A stretch of 64,000 bases of DNA from Paenibacillus sp. MZ04-78.2 (GCF_024213375.1 NZ_JANAVJ010000001.1:1-64000), one strand, 5' to 3'; positions 28,116 through 37,361 are shown, numbered from the stretch's first letter. The notes: a model not told the origin generated them from the sequence alone. A program made the numbers and translations.

Positions 28116-29110
28116 TACTCGCTCCCGTTGCTAATTTCTGCAGAGATGCTGCGAACCAAATCGTTTTTCAAAGCGACCCGGGCTTGACGCACCGCATTTT
28201 TAAAAGCTACGCCGTTGGACGAGCCGTGGCTTTTGAGCACCAGACCGTTAATGCCCAGCAGAGGCGCTGCGCCATGCTCGGAGTAATCCATTTTTTTGCG
28301 GAATTGGCCCAGGCCTTTCTTGACCGCCGCCGCCGCAAGCTTCGTGTACCACGTACGCATAAATTGTTCTTTTAAGACGGAAAAGATGACCGAGGCCGCC
28401 CCTTCCATCGATTTAAGCATAATATTCCCCGCGAAGCCGTCGCATACGATGACGTCGCAAGGCTTCCGGAGCACGTCGCGCGACTCCACATTGCCTATGA
28501 AGCGGATCGGCGCCTGCTCAAGCAGCGGAAAAGCCGCCTTCGTCAGCTCGTTGCCTTTCATCGCTTCTGTGCCCACGTTAAGGAGACCGACGCGCGGCTC
28601 GGCCACTCCATGCACTTTGCTTCGATACAAGCTGCCCATGATAGCGTACTGCACCAGATGCTCCGCCGTCGCGTCCATATTCGCTCCGAGGTCAAGCGCA
28701 AGAATGCCTTCCCCGTCAACCGTCGGCAGCATCGGCGCAAGCGCCGGACGTTCGATCCCTTTGATTCGGCCGACAACCAGAAGGCCCGTGGTCATCAGCG
28801 CTCCCGTATTGCCCGCCGAGATCATAGCGCCTACTTCCTGCTCCTTCACCATACGGCCGGCGACGACCATCGAAGCGTCTTTTTTGCGCCGCACCGCTTT
28901 AACCGGCTCGTCATCCGCTTCGATCGTCTCGCTTGCGTGTCTCAATTCCAGATTCGCAAGCTTCTTCCCTTGAAGCAATGGCTCCAGCACGCTTGTATCT
29001 CCAACCAGCATAATCGTCGTTTCCGGCCATTCTTCGGCCGCCGCGATCGCGCCATCCACCGCCGCCTGCGGCGCATGGTCTCCGCCCATCGCGTCAATCG
29101 CTATCCGCAT
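28115..29110 (-). CDS. plsX: Phosphate acyltransferase PlsX
   Basis: PlsX makes acyl-phosphate from acyl-ACP for the PlsY step of phosphatidic-acid synthesis. The ATG at 29110 (MRIAIDAMGGDHAP, AAGGAGGAGAG upstream) gives 332 residues; it overlaps the 3' end of fapR by 17 bases. The family segments ISAGNTGALM and CDGFAGNIMLKSMEG are present. A peripheral membrane enzyme in a fapR-plsX-fabH-fabD-fabG order. Confidence 0.97.
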   Translation of the reverse strand: MRIAIDAMGGDHAPQAAVDGAIAAAEEWPETTIMLVGDTSVLEPLLQGKKLANLELRHASETIEADDEPVKAVRRKKDASMVVAGRMVKEQEVGAMISAGNTGALMTTGLLVVGRIKGIERPALAPMLPTVDGEGILALDLGANMDATAEHLVQYAIMGSLYRSKVHGVAEPRVGLLNVGTEAMKGNELTKAAFPLLEQAPIRFIGNVESRDVLRKPCDVIVCDGFAGNIMLKSMEGAASVIFSVLKEQFMRTWYTKLAAAAVKKGLGQFRKKMDYSEHGAAPLLGINGLVLKSHGSSNGVAFKNAVRQARVALKNDLVRSISAEISNGSE

Positions 29111-29702
29111 GAAGCTCTCCTCCTTCATGCCGATCTTTGCTCGCATGATAAATGATGAAATTTCCTTGGAATACCACTTCGTCTCCGACGTATGTAAAAA
29201 CTTCGACCTTCGCTTTGCCTTTAGAGATCGAACGGACATAAGCCTTGGCAATGCATTTCTCCTGCAGTTTGACCGGCCGCACGAAGCGGATGTCCGCAGC
29301 GGCGGTCAGCGCCACCTTATCGTTGATCAGCGCGACGGCCAAGGAATTAGCCTGAGAAAATATATGATGACCCCGGGCGATTTTCGTCCGGGAGAACACA
29401 TGCTCTTCTCGAATTTCGAACATGGAAATGCCGCTCTTGTCGAGCTGCAGATCGATGACATCCCCGATGACTTCATGCAGCGGAAGCGAACGCACCTGAT
29501 CGTACGATTGCTCCGCCATCAGCTTCATCCGCTCCCGCAGCTCGGGAATGCCGAGCTCGAGCCGGTCCAGACGGATCGTCTGGATGCTGACTTGAAACAG
29601 CTTCGTCAGCTCTTCATCTGTAATAAACGGGTTTTCTTCGATCGCTTTGGCCAACTGCTGCTGGCGCTGTCGTTTCGGAAGGCGTTCGATAACGAGCACC
29701 AC
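29094..29702 (-). CDS. fapR: Fatty acid and phospholipid synthesis regulator FapR
   Basis: FapR represses lipid-synthesis genes and releases DNA on binding malonyl-CoA. The N-terminal DeoR-like helix-turn-helix (ITDEELTKLFQVSIQTIRLD, about 26-45) joins a hot-dog effector domain with EEHVFSRTKIARGHHIFSQAN. 202 residues. The start is uncertain: GTG at 29702 or 29699 both fit the family, but the ribosome site lies unusually close. Tandem TGAC/GTCA palindromes in the leader may be its operator. Confidence 0.95.
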   Translation of the reverse strand: MVLVIERLPKRQRQQQLAKAIEENPFITDEELTKLFQVSIQTIRLDRLELGIPELRERMKLMAEQSYDQVRSLPLHEVIGDVIDLQLDKSGISMFEIREEHVFSRTKIARGHHIFSQANSLAVALINDKVALTAAADIRFVRPVKLQEKCIAKAYVRSISKGKAKVEVFTYVGDEVVFQGNFIIYHASKDRHEGGELHADSD

Positions 29703-29743
29703 CTTTTTTAGCTTGAACTAGGGAGGTCCCCACCTGATGCATA

Positions 29744-29788
29744 TGACATGTCACTATCTCTTATGACCAAGTCACAAAGCAAAGTATA
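29744..29788 (-). promoter_or_regulatory. fapR promoter -10 and two palindromic sites
   Basis: TATACT on the minus strand (29783-29788) is followed downstream by TGACCAAGTCA (29764-29774) and TGACATGTCA (29744-29753), whose centres are about 20 bases apart. Both share TGAC...GTCA arms. Place and symmetry suggest a repressor site, possibly for FapR itself. Confidence 0.45.
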
Positions 29789-29822
29789 CTGGATTCCGTT
29801 TGAAAAGGGAAGCGCAAGCAAA

Positions 29823-29860
29823 CAAAAAAATAGCACTGCACCCGGAGGTGGAGTACTATC
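29823..29860 (-). terminator. Intrinsic terminator after rpmF
   Basis: Arms 29830-29843 and 29847-29859 (ATAGCACTGCACCC against GGTGGAGTACTAT, one mismatch and one wobble), followed on the minus strand by TTTTTTTG. It separates yceD-rpmF from the fapR operon. Confidence 0.8.
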
Positions 29861-29879
29861 TCTTTTGTCTGCAGGAAGA

Positions 29880-30053
29880 TTATTGGCTAATAATCTCTCT
29901 TTTCTTGTATTGACCGCAAACTTTGCAAACCCGGTGAGCCAATTTCAATTCACCGCAGCTGTCACACTTTACCATGCCTGGTACTTCCAATTTAAAATGA
30001 GTACGACGCATATCGCGGCGCGTTTTGGATGTTCTCCTTTGAGGTACTGCCAT
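29880..30053 (-). CDS. rpmF: 50S ribosomal protein L32
   Basis: The 57-residue protein starts [20 protein letters not shown] and contains a complete zinc ribbon: CDSCG and CKVCG near residues 30-48. It is therefore the zinc-binding (C+) form. AAGGAGGTGGGAAAG precedes the ATG at 30053. It follows yceD by 40 bases, the standard pairing. Confidence 0.98.
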   Translation of the reverse strand: MAVPQRRTSKTRRDMRRTHFKLEVPGMVKCDSCGELKLAHRVCKVCGQYKKREIISQ

Positions 30054-30093
30054 CTTTCCCACCTCCTTCAACGAATTCAGCCTGCGTTCCTGG

Positions 30094-30615
30094 TTACGAT
30101 CGGTCTTTAAAAAAATCCGCAAGTCCGGCCAAACGCGGGTCCACCTTCTCCGTCTTGCATTCGCAAGCCTTCTCGTTCCGGTTCGTTCCGCACACGGGAC
30201 ACAGTCCTTGACAATCTTCACTGCACATCGGGATGAACGGCAGCGCCATCAGGATGCTTTCCGCCAAATAGGGCTTCAGCTCAAACCGATCCTCGGAGAC
30301 ATACAGCACGTCTTCCTCGTCCTGATCCTCGGACTCTTCCAGCTCTTGAGCTTCGCCCTTCACAAACGTCTCATGAAACGGAATCGTCAAATGCTGTCCG
30401 ACCGGGGACAAGCAGCGCGAGCACGATTGCTCCACGTCGATGTCCAGTTCGCCGGTGACTTCGGCCGTGCCGGCCTTGCCCCGAGCTTCCAAACGCACCT
30501 GCAGCGGACCGTGCCCGAGCAGACTTCCGGACTTCGGCAGGATACCTGTCAAATCTTCCGTGCCTTCGATCCGGATCGTGCCTTTGGATGCCAAATCTTT
30601 CAAATGTATAAACAT
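30094..30615 (-). CDS. yceD: DUF177 protein YceD (23S rRNA accumulation protein)
   Basis: This family, always next to rpmF, is needed for normal 23S rRNA accumulation in plants and bacteria. The ATG at 30615 (GGGGTGA upstream) gives 173 residues. The centre has CSRC and a very acidic stretch ([10 protein letters not shown]), and the C-terminal half shows [13 protein letters not shown], a likely metal site. The exact biochemical role is not settled. Confidence 0.92.
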   Translation of the reverse strand: MFIHLKDLASKGTIRIEGTEDLTGILPKSGSLLGHGPLQVRLEARGKAGTAEVTGELDIDVEQSCSRCLSPVGQHLTIPFHETFVKGEAQELEESEDQDEEDVLYVSEDRFELKPYLAESILMALPFIPMCSEDCQGLCPVCGTNRNEKACECKTEKVDPRLAGLADFFKDRS

Positions 30616-30767
30616 GAGTATCACCCCAAACAAACAAAGATTATTATATCGACTTCGGTTCCGTTTTGTCAACATTTTCAGTTCATGCTATGTTCATGCT
30701 ATAGTGATTAAACATATTCGTTAATGGCAAAAGAAGCCTGAAGCCCTGAACGGGAGGAATCATACGC

Positions 30768-32003
30768 ATGTCAACCGTCGGTCTTGTCGTCGAATACAAT
30801 CCGCTGCACAACGGTCACTACTATCATTACCTACAATCGAAAAAGGTAACGGGAGCGGACAGCGCGATTTGCATTATGAGCGGGAACTTTCTTCAGCGCG
30901 GCGAACCGGCGGTCGTGAACAAATGGGCGCGGGCCGAGATGGCGCTCCGCATGGGAGCCGACCTCGTTCTGGAGCTGCCGGTCGCCTACAGCGCCCAGCC
31001 GGCGGAATGGTTCGCCTTCGGCGCCGTCTCCGCGCTCGACGCTACCGGGCTCGTCGACAGCCTCTGCTTCGGCAGCGAAAGCGGCGACATCGGCTGGCTC
31101 GAAGCGGCAGCCGATGTCTTGCAGGACGAGCCGGCTTCGCTGCGAGAACTGCTGCAGCAAGAGCTGAAAGCAGGCGTACCGTATCCGGCCGCCTACAGCC
31201 GCGCCGTAGCGCAGCTCCTACCGGGCGCTGCCGAGAGCGAGCTCGCCAAGCCGAACAATACGCTCGGTCTGCATTATCTGATCGCCCTGCGGCGGCTTCG
31301 CAGCGGCATCCGGCCGCAAACGATCGCAAGGACGAAAGCCGAATACAATCAGACCGACATTACGGACGGACGGATTGCAAGCGCTACCGCTCTGCGCAAG
31401 CTGCTCTTTGAGGAACGTACATTGCACGCCCTCCGCCCTTATGCGCCTGCGACGACGCTGGATATTTTGGAGCGGGAATGGCAGGCCGGACGCGCACCGG
31501 TCGATTGGGAGCGCTTCGCAAGGCCGCTGCTGCTGCAGCTCATGAATCATACCCCGGAGCAGCTGGCAACGTTCCATGAGGTTACGGAAGGGCTGGAGCA
31601 CCGCATCCGGCAGGCGCTGACCGAGACGGCGGCTCTTGGCGAGGGCTGCGTCGCTTCGCTGCTGGACCGGCTCAAAACGAAGCGCTATACGCGGACGAAG
31701 CTGCAGCGCACCTTGCTGCGCATTTTGCTGAATCATACCAAGGAAGAGCTTTCTGCCGAAACGCTGGGCCAAGGCGTGCCGTACCTGCGCGTGCTTGGCT
31801 TCCGTCCGAAAGGGCGGGAACTGCTCCGACGAATGAAAACAACGGCGAAGGTGCCCGTCGTCACCAAAGTAACGGACACGCTTTCGCCGCTGCTCGCAAT
31901 GGATATTCGCGCTACCTCTGTCTATGCGCTCGGATATGAAGCGCCTGCTCCCCGCGATTGGTTCGCGGATTACTACGAACCGCCGGTTGTCGTGACGGAT
32001 TGA
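30768..32003 (+). CDS. tmcAL: tRNA(Met) cytidine acetate ligase TmcAL (YlbM)
   Basis: TmcAL activates acetate with ATP and acetylates C34 of elongator tRNA(Met) to N4-acetylcytidine. The N-terminal nucleotidyltransferase fold has VEYNPLHNGHYYHY (HxGH-like, residues 8-21) and SGNFLQRGEPA near 39, as in the family; the helical C-terminal half binds tRNA. 411 residues is the usual length. It runs opposite to yceD and ylbL, the same arrangement as in B. subtilis. Confidence 0.93.
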   Translation: MSTVGLVVEYNPLHNGHYYHYLQSKKVTGADSAICIMSGNFLQRGEPAVVNKWARAEMALRMGADLVLELPVAYSAQPAEWFAFGAVSALDATGLVDSLCFGSESGDIGWLEAAADVLQDEPASLRELLQQELKAGVPYPAAYSRAVAQLLPGAAESELAKPNNTLGLHYLIALRRLRSGIRPQTIARTKAEYNQTDITDGRIASATALRKLLFEERTLHALRPYAPATTLDILEREWQAGRAPVDWERFARPLLLQLMNHTPEQLATFHEVTEGLEHRIRQALTETAALGEGCVASLLDRLKTKRYTRTKLQRTLLRILLNHTKEELSAETLGQGVPYLRVLGFRPKGRELLRRMKTTAKVPVVTKVTDTLSPLLAMDIRATSVYALGYEAPAPRDWFADYYEPPVVVTD

Positions 32004-32006
32004 TAC

Positions 32007-33110
32007 CTAGCTTCCCGTTTTCGCCGGCAGCTTCGCCAAATAGTCCAAAGCCTCGGCCATTGTGGCCACCGGAACGACGGTCATCTTGGTTCCCAGCTCT
32101 TCGGCACGCTTCTTCGCGTCCGAATAATTGGGGATCGTCTGCCCGGTCGGAGCTTTATAATCTGCGGGGCTGAAAAAGATTTCGGCGCCCGCCCGGTCGG
32201 CCGCTACGATTTTATGCTGAATGCCTCCGATAACACCGACATGGCCTTCCGGATCGATCTCTCCGGTTCCCGCCACCTTGTAGCCTTTCGTAATATCGCC
32301 TGGCGCCAGCCGGTTATAAATTTCCAGCGAAAACATCAGTCCCGCCGACGGTCCTCCAATGTCTCCCGCTTTAATGGTTACCTGCTGTTCCTCCGACCCG
32401 GGCTTCACACTGTGCAATTCCGCCAATACGACTCCCAGCCCGACCTGCGGAGCGGCAGGTGCAGCGTCCGCAGGTTGTGCTTTTTTGTCGACAGGCAGCG
32501 CGGCCAAAGCGATATCCTTCGTCTGGATCACGTCTTTGCGTTTGTAGCTGACCAAGACGGTTTCTCCCGCTTTCTTGCCTTTTATGCCGCCTCGAACCTC
32601 TTCCATCGATTGAATCGGTTTATCGTCGATTTTCACGAGGGTATCGCCGGCCTGAAGCACGTCATGCGCCGGAACATCCGGATATACCTGCTGGATGACG
32701 ACGCCGTCCTTGCTGATATGGTAAGGAATTTTCAGCCGGTTATACACCGCCTGAATCGCATCCGCCTGCGAAGTGAGCATAACCACTTCCTGACGCCGCG
32801 AATATTCCGCCTCGGACTCGTTGTTGCGGAGCAAATCCCGCTTCAATCGCAGTTCTTCGTAGGGCCGGACATAAGACATCAAATAGCCGAACACGGTTGC
32901 GTCGGCCACCTGTACCGTAGTCAGCATAAACTTGCCTTTTTCCTCCGAAGCCTGCTTGATGTGAACCATCGGATTTATGTCCTCGGCCGTCCCTGGTTTA
33001 AAAATATAGAGCGGCAAAGGCATAATAAAAACAACATACAAAAGCGCTATCGCTATAAAAACGGAAAAAACGACGCGTGACGCGCGTTTTATGTCTCTAG
33101 CCTCTCCCAT
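32007..33110 (-). CDS. ylbL: Membrane-anchored PDZ/Lon-type serine protease (YlbL/SepM-like)
   Basis: One membrane segment (about 11-33) anchors the protein. A PDZ domain follows (about 125-200, VQPVYPDVPAHDVLQAGD-like region), then a Lon-type S16 protease domain with the catalytic Ser in GDIGGPSAGLMFSLE near 275 and Lys in GGIQHKIVAADR near 317. SepM in streptococci trims a competence peptide; YlbL in B. subtilis helps end the DNA-damage cell-cycle block. Its stop is three bases from the tmcAL stop (convergent). Confidence 0.9.
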   Translation of the reverse strand: MGEARDIKRASRVVFSVFIAIALLYVVFIMPLPLYIFKPGTAEDINPMVHIKQASEEKGKFMLTTVQVADATVFGYLMSYVRPYEELRLKRDLLRNNESEAEYSRRQEVVMLTSQADAIQAVYNRLKIPYHISKDGVVIQQVYPDVPAHDVLQAGDTLVKIDDKPIQSMEEVRGGIKGKKAGETVLVSYKRKDVIQTKDIALAALPVDKKAQPADAAPAAPQVGLGVVLAELHSVKPGSEEQQVTIKAGDIGGPSAGLMFSLEIYNRLAPGDITKGYKVAGTGEIDPEGHVGVIGGIQHKIVAADRAGAEIFFSPADYKAPTGQTIPNYSDAKKRAEELGTKMTVVPVATMAEALDYLAKLPAKTGS

Positions 33111-33236
33111 TGGTAGCTGTCCCCCCAGCCGTTCGCAAATGTCGTATCTCTATAGGTAGCGTACGCCTGTCAGGTCTATTCCATGCGGACAAAGCGTAAA
33201 CATGTACCACTAACCCAAGCTGGAGTGATGATTCGG

Positions 33237-34505
33237 ATGCAACGGTTACAGGCTCTATTCTCCCCGCGCTTTACGACGCTGCTGCTCGGCGCCGCGGCGC
33301 TTGCTCTCGTCGTCAGCATCATCGCATTTCCCGACGAAGCGTTTCGCTCCTCGCTCCAAGGACTACAGCTCTGGTGGAAGCTGGTCTTCCCGGCCCTGCT
33401 GCCCTTTCTGATCATAACCGAGCTGCTGCGTGGAATGGGCGTACTGCACGGACTTGGCGTACTGCTTGAGCCGCTGCTGCGCCTGTTGTTCAGGCTTCCG
33501 GGAGTCGCCGGCTGGATCGTGGCGCTCGGCTTCACGGCGGGCATGCCGGCCGGTGCCGCAGCTGTGGGCCAGCTTCGTAAGGACGGCACGCTTACCCGAG
33601 ACGAAGGAGAGCGCCTGCTCGCTGCCTCCCACCTGCTGAGCCCGGTTTTCCTCGTGAGCGTGGTCGGCGTCGGCTTCCTGCAAAACGCGACTGCCGGACT
33701 TGCGCTTGCGGTCATTCATTATGCCTCTACGCTGCTCCTGGCCGTGCTCCACCGTTTTCGCAGCGCCCCGGGACCTTATCCACTGCCGAAAATGAAATCG
33801 CAGGACAAAGGAGGCGCAGGATGGCTCAGCCGGAGCTTCGACGCATTTCAAGAAGCCCGGACGCGCGACGGCCGGACGTTCGGCAAGCTGCTGGGAGATT
33901 CGGTGACGTCCAGCGTTCAGCAGCTTTTCCTCATCAGTGGGTGCATGATGATGTTCTCCGTGCTGCTTCACGCCGTCTCGCTTTCCGGGCTTGTCTCCAC
34001 TGCCGCTTCCCTTGCCTCCGCGCTTGGCCTTAACCGCGACAACGCTATAACGCTTGCCCAAGCGCTGCTGGCCGGCTTCTTCGAGCCGCATCTCGGAGCG
34101 TACGCTTTGTCGCAATATACCGAAGCCGCTTCGTCGGCCTTGCCGTTTGCGCTGCTCAGTCTGCTGCTCTCGTGGGGAGGTTTGTCCACGCACGCCCAAG
34201 TCAAAAGCTTGACTGCCGCTTCCGACTTGCGTTACCTGCGCTTTCTGCGTTCCCGGCTGGAGCATGGCGGGATTGCTTTTGTGCTCACCTGTTTAGCCTG
34301 GAAGCCGCTCACCGATTCGCTGGGCGGTGAGCAGCCCGTGCTTGCGCACTATGCCGCGGTCCGCAGCGGCTGGTCCTTCGAGCGCGACAGCCTGTGGCCT
34401 TTGGTCAGCCCGATGATGCTGCAGTTCGGTACGATGCTGCTTGTCCTGCTCGTGCTCTCGGTATTTGCCGCTTTTCTCTTCCATCGCCGCCGCCATCGGC
34501 GGTAA
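33237..34505 (+). CDS. ylbJ: Sporulation integral membrane protein YlbJ
   Basis: The polytopic protein has about eight to ten hydrophobic helices and the nucleoside-transporter-like gate motif GFTAGMPAGAAAVGQLR. YlbJ is made in the mother cell under sigma-E and is required for heat-resistant spores; a transport role is assumed. ATG 33237 is preferred because GGAGTGA lies nine bases ahead; the frame extends 18 codons further upstream. 422 residues. The C-terminal ~120 residues are less conserved in look and end in a basic tail. It is divergent from ylbL. Confidence 0.88.
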   Translation: MQRLQALFSPRFTTLLLGAAALALVVSIIAFPDEAFRSSLQGLQLWWKLVFPALLPFLIITELLRGMGVLHGLGVLLEPLLRLLFRLPGVAGWIVALGFTAGMPAGAAAVGQLRKDGTLTRDEGERLLAASHLLSPVFLVSVVGVGFLQNATAGLALAVIHYASTLLLAVLHRFRSAPGPYPLPKMKSQDKGGAGWLSRSFDAFQEARTRDGRTFGKLLGDSVTSSVQQLFLISGCMMMFSVLLHAVSLSGLVSTAASLASALGLNRDNAITLAQALLAGFFEPHLGAYALSQYTEAASSALPFALLSLLLSWGGLSTHAQVKSLTAASDLRYLRFLRSRLEHGGIAFVLTCLAWKPLTDSLGGEQPVLAHYAAVRSGWSFERDSLWPLVSPMMLQFGTMLLVLLVLSVFAAFLFHRRRHRR

Positions 34506-34519
34506 GCCTTCGTTCCGAG

Positions 34520-35062
<543 letters not shown>

Positions 35063-35074
35063 CTATTGTCGAGT

Positions 35075-35644
35075 TTAAGTCTCTTTCCCCTCAGAGCGGG
35101 TACGGTAAATCGTAATGGAAGTATCCCCATACTCGGCCCGCCTCAGCCACTCGAGCTTCCCGAAGTCCCCCTCATGGCGGTCCTCCGCATCATGCTCGAC
35201 CACGATCCGCGCTCCGTCGGCCAGCATTCCGCCCTGTTGCAGCTCCTCCAGCAGCTCTCCGATCACTTTCAGCTTGTACGGCGGGTCCAAAAAAACCAGA
35301 TCAAAACGCGCTTCCCGCTTGGAAAGCGCTTTGAGCGCGCGCATCGCATCATTGCGGTACACTTCGGCCCGCTCCGTCAACCCGGTCGCCTGAAGGTTGT
35401 GGCGAATCGTGTCGATGGCTTTTTTGTCCACGTCCGTGAGTACGGCGCGGTCCATCCCCCGGCTCAACGCTTCGATACTCAGCCCGCCTGTGCCCGCAAA
35501 CAAATCCAACACTTGTCCGCCGTCGAAATAAGGGCCGATCATGCTGAATACCGCTTCTTTCACTTTGTCCGTCGTGGGCCGGGTCCCCATGCCCGGTACC
35601 GCCTTCAGCGGCCGCCCTTTGGCACTTCCCGAAATGACTCTCAT
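35075..35644 (-). CDS. rsmD: 16S rRNA (guanine966-N2)-methyltransferase RsmD
   Basis: RsmD methylates G966 of 16S rRNA. The SAM-binding motif VLDLFAGTGGLSIEAL is near residue 46 and the catalytic FLDPPY near 123. The ATG at 35644 (MRVISGSAKGR) gives 189 residues, the family length. It is the first gene of this core segment; the second accessory block begins beyond its 5' end. Confidence 0.96.
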   Translation of the reverse strand: MRVISGSAKGRPLKAVPGMGTRPTTDKVKEAVFSMIGPYFDGGQVLDLFAGTGGLSIEALSRGMDRAVLTDVDKKAIDTIRHNLQATGLTERAEVYRNDAMRALKALSKREARFDLVFLDPPYKLKVIGELLEELQQGGMLADGARIVVEHDAEDRHEGDFGKLEWLRRAEYGDTSITIYRTRSEGKET

Positions 35645-35860
35645 GCTGTATAGCCTTCTTTCCGCCAACTTAATATTGATATCGTATCACAAACGGAATC
35701 TTTTGCACAAAAAATCCAAAAAAATTTTGCCAGCGGATGTATATCTTTCTGCAAAAAGGATCATCCTTATATCATCGACATCCGAAAATGTCGTAGACAA
35801 CCGCGGAGAAGACTTACGTTCCCCATAAGCTCTTCGTCCGGTTTCTCCTCTCCCATGAAA

Positions 35861-35895
35861 GGGGCTCGTCGTGAGACGGGCCCCGATTTTATTGA
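35861..35895 (+). terminator. Orphan plus-strand terminator
   Basis: GGGGCTCGTC (35861-35870) and GACGGGCCCC (35875-35884) enclose GTGA and are followed by GATTTTATT. No plus-strand gene is seen upstream in 35645-35860, so it may end a small RNA or be a remnant. Elsewhere in 35645-36102 I see only a small A/T-rich hairpin at 36002-36020. Confidence 0.5.
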
Positions 35896-36102
35896 CAAGG
35901 CCTTAAACCGTCGAATTTTTTACCCGCACTCTGACATGAGTTATTTGTTTTTTGCAGCACATAATCTAAAGTTGGTTTTCCGATATATTCATATATTTCG
36001 AAGCTTCTTTATATAGAAGCATCACATTTTGAGAGAGCACAGATTTTTATACATGTCCAGAAGAAAATTGTATCAACTCCATATGATAGGGAAAATAGTA
36101 GA

Positions 36103-36128
36103 TTGCTAGGGATTAAACATGGTATAAT
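36103..36128 (+). promoter_or_regulatory. Promoter of the holin-like toxin gene
   Basis: A consensus TATAAT (36123-36128) with extended TGG directly ahead. TTGCTA at 36103-36108 is only 14 bases upstream, so the extended -10 probably carries most of the activity. The start region of the toxin lies about 60 bases downstream. Confidence 0.65.
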
Positions 36129-36194
36129 ACTCCAATCACAATAGAATGGCTTATATGGGCGGTCGGCTAGCCTCTCGGAAGGGAGGTGATGCCT

Positions 36195-36308
36195 GTGGAG
36201 GTTAAAGACGTTTTGACGCTCATGATCAGTTTCGGCATGCTGCTTATTGCACTGTTGGCGCTGGTTGTGACTATAGTCAGTGCGATTAACCAAAACAAAA
36301 AGAAATAG
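36195..36308 (+). CDS. Putative holin-like type I toxin (37 aa)
   Basis: The GTG at 36195 has a strong GGGAGGTGAT site; translation gives VEVKDVLTLMISFGM..., a short acidic-basic start, one membrane helix (about 8-30) and a lysine-rich tail (NQNKKK). This pattern matches the Hol_Tox family of small membrane toxins, which in Bacillus (TxpA, BsrG, BsrE) are held in check by a convergent antisense RNA overlapping their 3' end. The ~80 bases after the stop contain hairpins and a terminator, as in those systems. An ATG two codons upstream sits on the ribosome site and is unlikely. Confidence 0.8.
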   Translation: MEVKDVLTLMISFGMLLIALLALVVTIVSAINQNKKK

Positions 36309-36454
36309 ACCGCCCTCGGCAAAGGTAGCGGTCATTTCGTGATCCATATCCAATGTTCAAAGCCAACCGCCCTTAAAAGCGGCTATTGTGTGGGAGTCGT
36401 GTTGGTAGCACGACTCTCTTTAGTTTATGCCTTTGATTGCGTAGTTAATGTCAA
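36309..36454. ncRNA. Candidate antisense antitoxin locus and toxin terminator region
   Basis: Plus strand: hairpins at 36309-36334 and 36361-36384, then a terminator with arms GAGTCGTG (36394-36401) and CACGACTC (36409-36416) and TCTTTAG. Minus strand: a TTGACA at 36449-36454 with a weak CATAAA 19 bases downstream could start an antisense RNA running into the toxin 3' end. The RNA is predicted by analogy only. Confidence 0.35.
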
Positions 36455-36539
36455 TACACTGAATAAGTACTGCTATGTATATTTACTGTACCAAAACCCT
36501 ATAGAAATGTAAATAAACTTATTTGCGATAACGCTTATT

Positions 36540-36779
36540 TTAATTTATCGGCAACCATAGTGGTTTCGGCGCCTCCGGCTCCCATCCCCGAATAACCCGA
36601 AGCTCTCCTTTTTTCACTTCAACGTACCCAGCTTTCGCAAGGGATTTTACGATCGTCCGAAGTTCCTCTACAGACCGTCCCGAAAGTCGACATATCTTTC
36701 CAGCATCTGGCCGTATGCAATCGCTTTTGTGTATGTTCCACAGGATGCGGAGAACCTTTCTTTCAGAATCGCTCAACAT
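36540..36779 (-). CDS. Small winged-helix protein, paralog A
   Basis: This 79-residue basic protein has the length and helix pattern of a stand-alone winged helix: KVLRILWN, then a probable HTH (KICRLSGRSVEELRTIVKSL) and a wing YVEVKKGELRVI. AGGTGAATTTCG precedes the ATG. It is about 60% identical by eye to the protein at 37362-37580, so the two came from a duplication that includes part of the upstream leader. It lies downstream of a terminator and may be expressed separately. Function unknown; DNA binding is inferred. Confidence 0.7.
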   Translation of the reverse strand: MLSDSERKVLRILWNIHKSDCIRPDAGKICRLSGRSVEELRTIVKSLAKAGYVEVKKGELRVIRGWEPEAPKPLWLPIN

Positions 36780-36923
36780 CGAAATTCACCTCAATTACAT
36801 CGGAAAATTGAATCAACTCCCAACCTACCGTTTTCTGTAGCCAGACGATGCGGATCAAGTCCTCAGCCGGCCGAAAAGTTCCTGCTGCTCTTCCTCGGGG
36901 ATTCCCCGTATCATGTCGCCACC

Positions 36924-36959
36924 AAAAAGCGAACGCCCGGCATCGGAATGCTCGGGCGT
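36924..36959 (-). terminator. Intrinsic terminator after the YolD-like gene
   Basis: ACGCCCG...GCAT against ATGC...CGGGCGT (36933-36959) with a minus-strand CTTTTTGG tail. Between it and paralog A (36780-36923) the minus strand contains a short frame ending in SDVIEVNF that overlaps the paralog A start; similar words precede paralog B. Confidence 0.75.
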
Positions 36960-37051
36960 CTTTTACTTGGCCCCGTCAATTACCGGGGCATGATTTGAAA
37001 TTACGGGTATCGAGCAGGCGGCGTTGTCATCGGGTCCGACGAATATTCCGT

Positions 37052-37315
37052 TTAGGCACGCTCCGCTTTCATGATATCCAAATAAGAAACTTTCAGCCTA
37101 TCGCCGTCACGCTCTATATGTACCAGCCGGGTTCGCGGGTCCATGTTGATGATTCGTCCCCGCACCTGTTCGTCCATTCCCCATACGGTCAAAAAAATCT
37201 CGGCTCCCTCTTCCTGAGCCTCAATCAATCGGTTACCCAGCTCCTCCAATTCAAATTCGTCTCTTGTCGGGCGTAGCGCAGCGTATTTCTTGCTTAACGT
37301 CGGTAAGCCTATCAT
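37052..37315 (-). CDS. YolD-like protein
   Basis: Starting at ATG 37315 (AAGGGGA eight bases upstream) the 87 residues begin MIGLPTLSKKYAALRPTRDEF, the hallmark of YolD-like proteins, followed by a predicted small beta barrel (VRGRIINMDPRTRLVHIE) and a C-terminal DIMKAERA helix. YolD-like genes usually sit beside Y-family polymerases of the UvrX type and are SOS-linked; here the polymerase is about 9 kb away. The actual molecular role of the family is not established. Confidence 0.85.
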   Translation of the reverse strand: MIGLPTLSKKYAALRPTRDEFELEELGNRLIEAQEEGAEIFLTVWGMDEQVRGRIINMDPRTRLVHIERDGDRLKVSYLDIMKAERA

Positions 37316-37361
37316 AATTTCCATCCCCTTTTTTTCAATTTATCTTCAGTTCTATCCCTGT

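Noticed and set aside
30054-30221. N-terminal extension of rpmF
   Set aside because: L32 starts MAVPQRR with AAGGAGGTG directly upstream; the extra codons overlap yceD in another frame.
35669-36540. Prophage or integrase at the edge of the second accessory block
   Set aside because: No integrase, transposase, tRNA or repeat pair is visible; the toxin alone does not prove a prophage.
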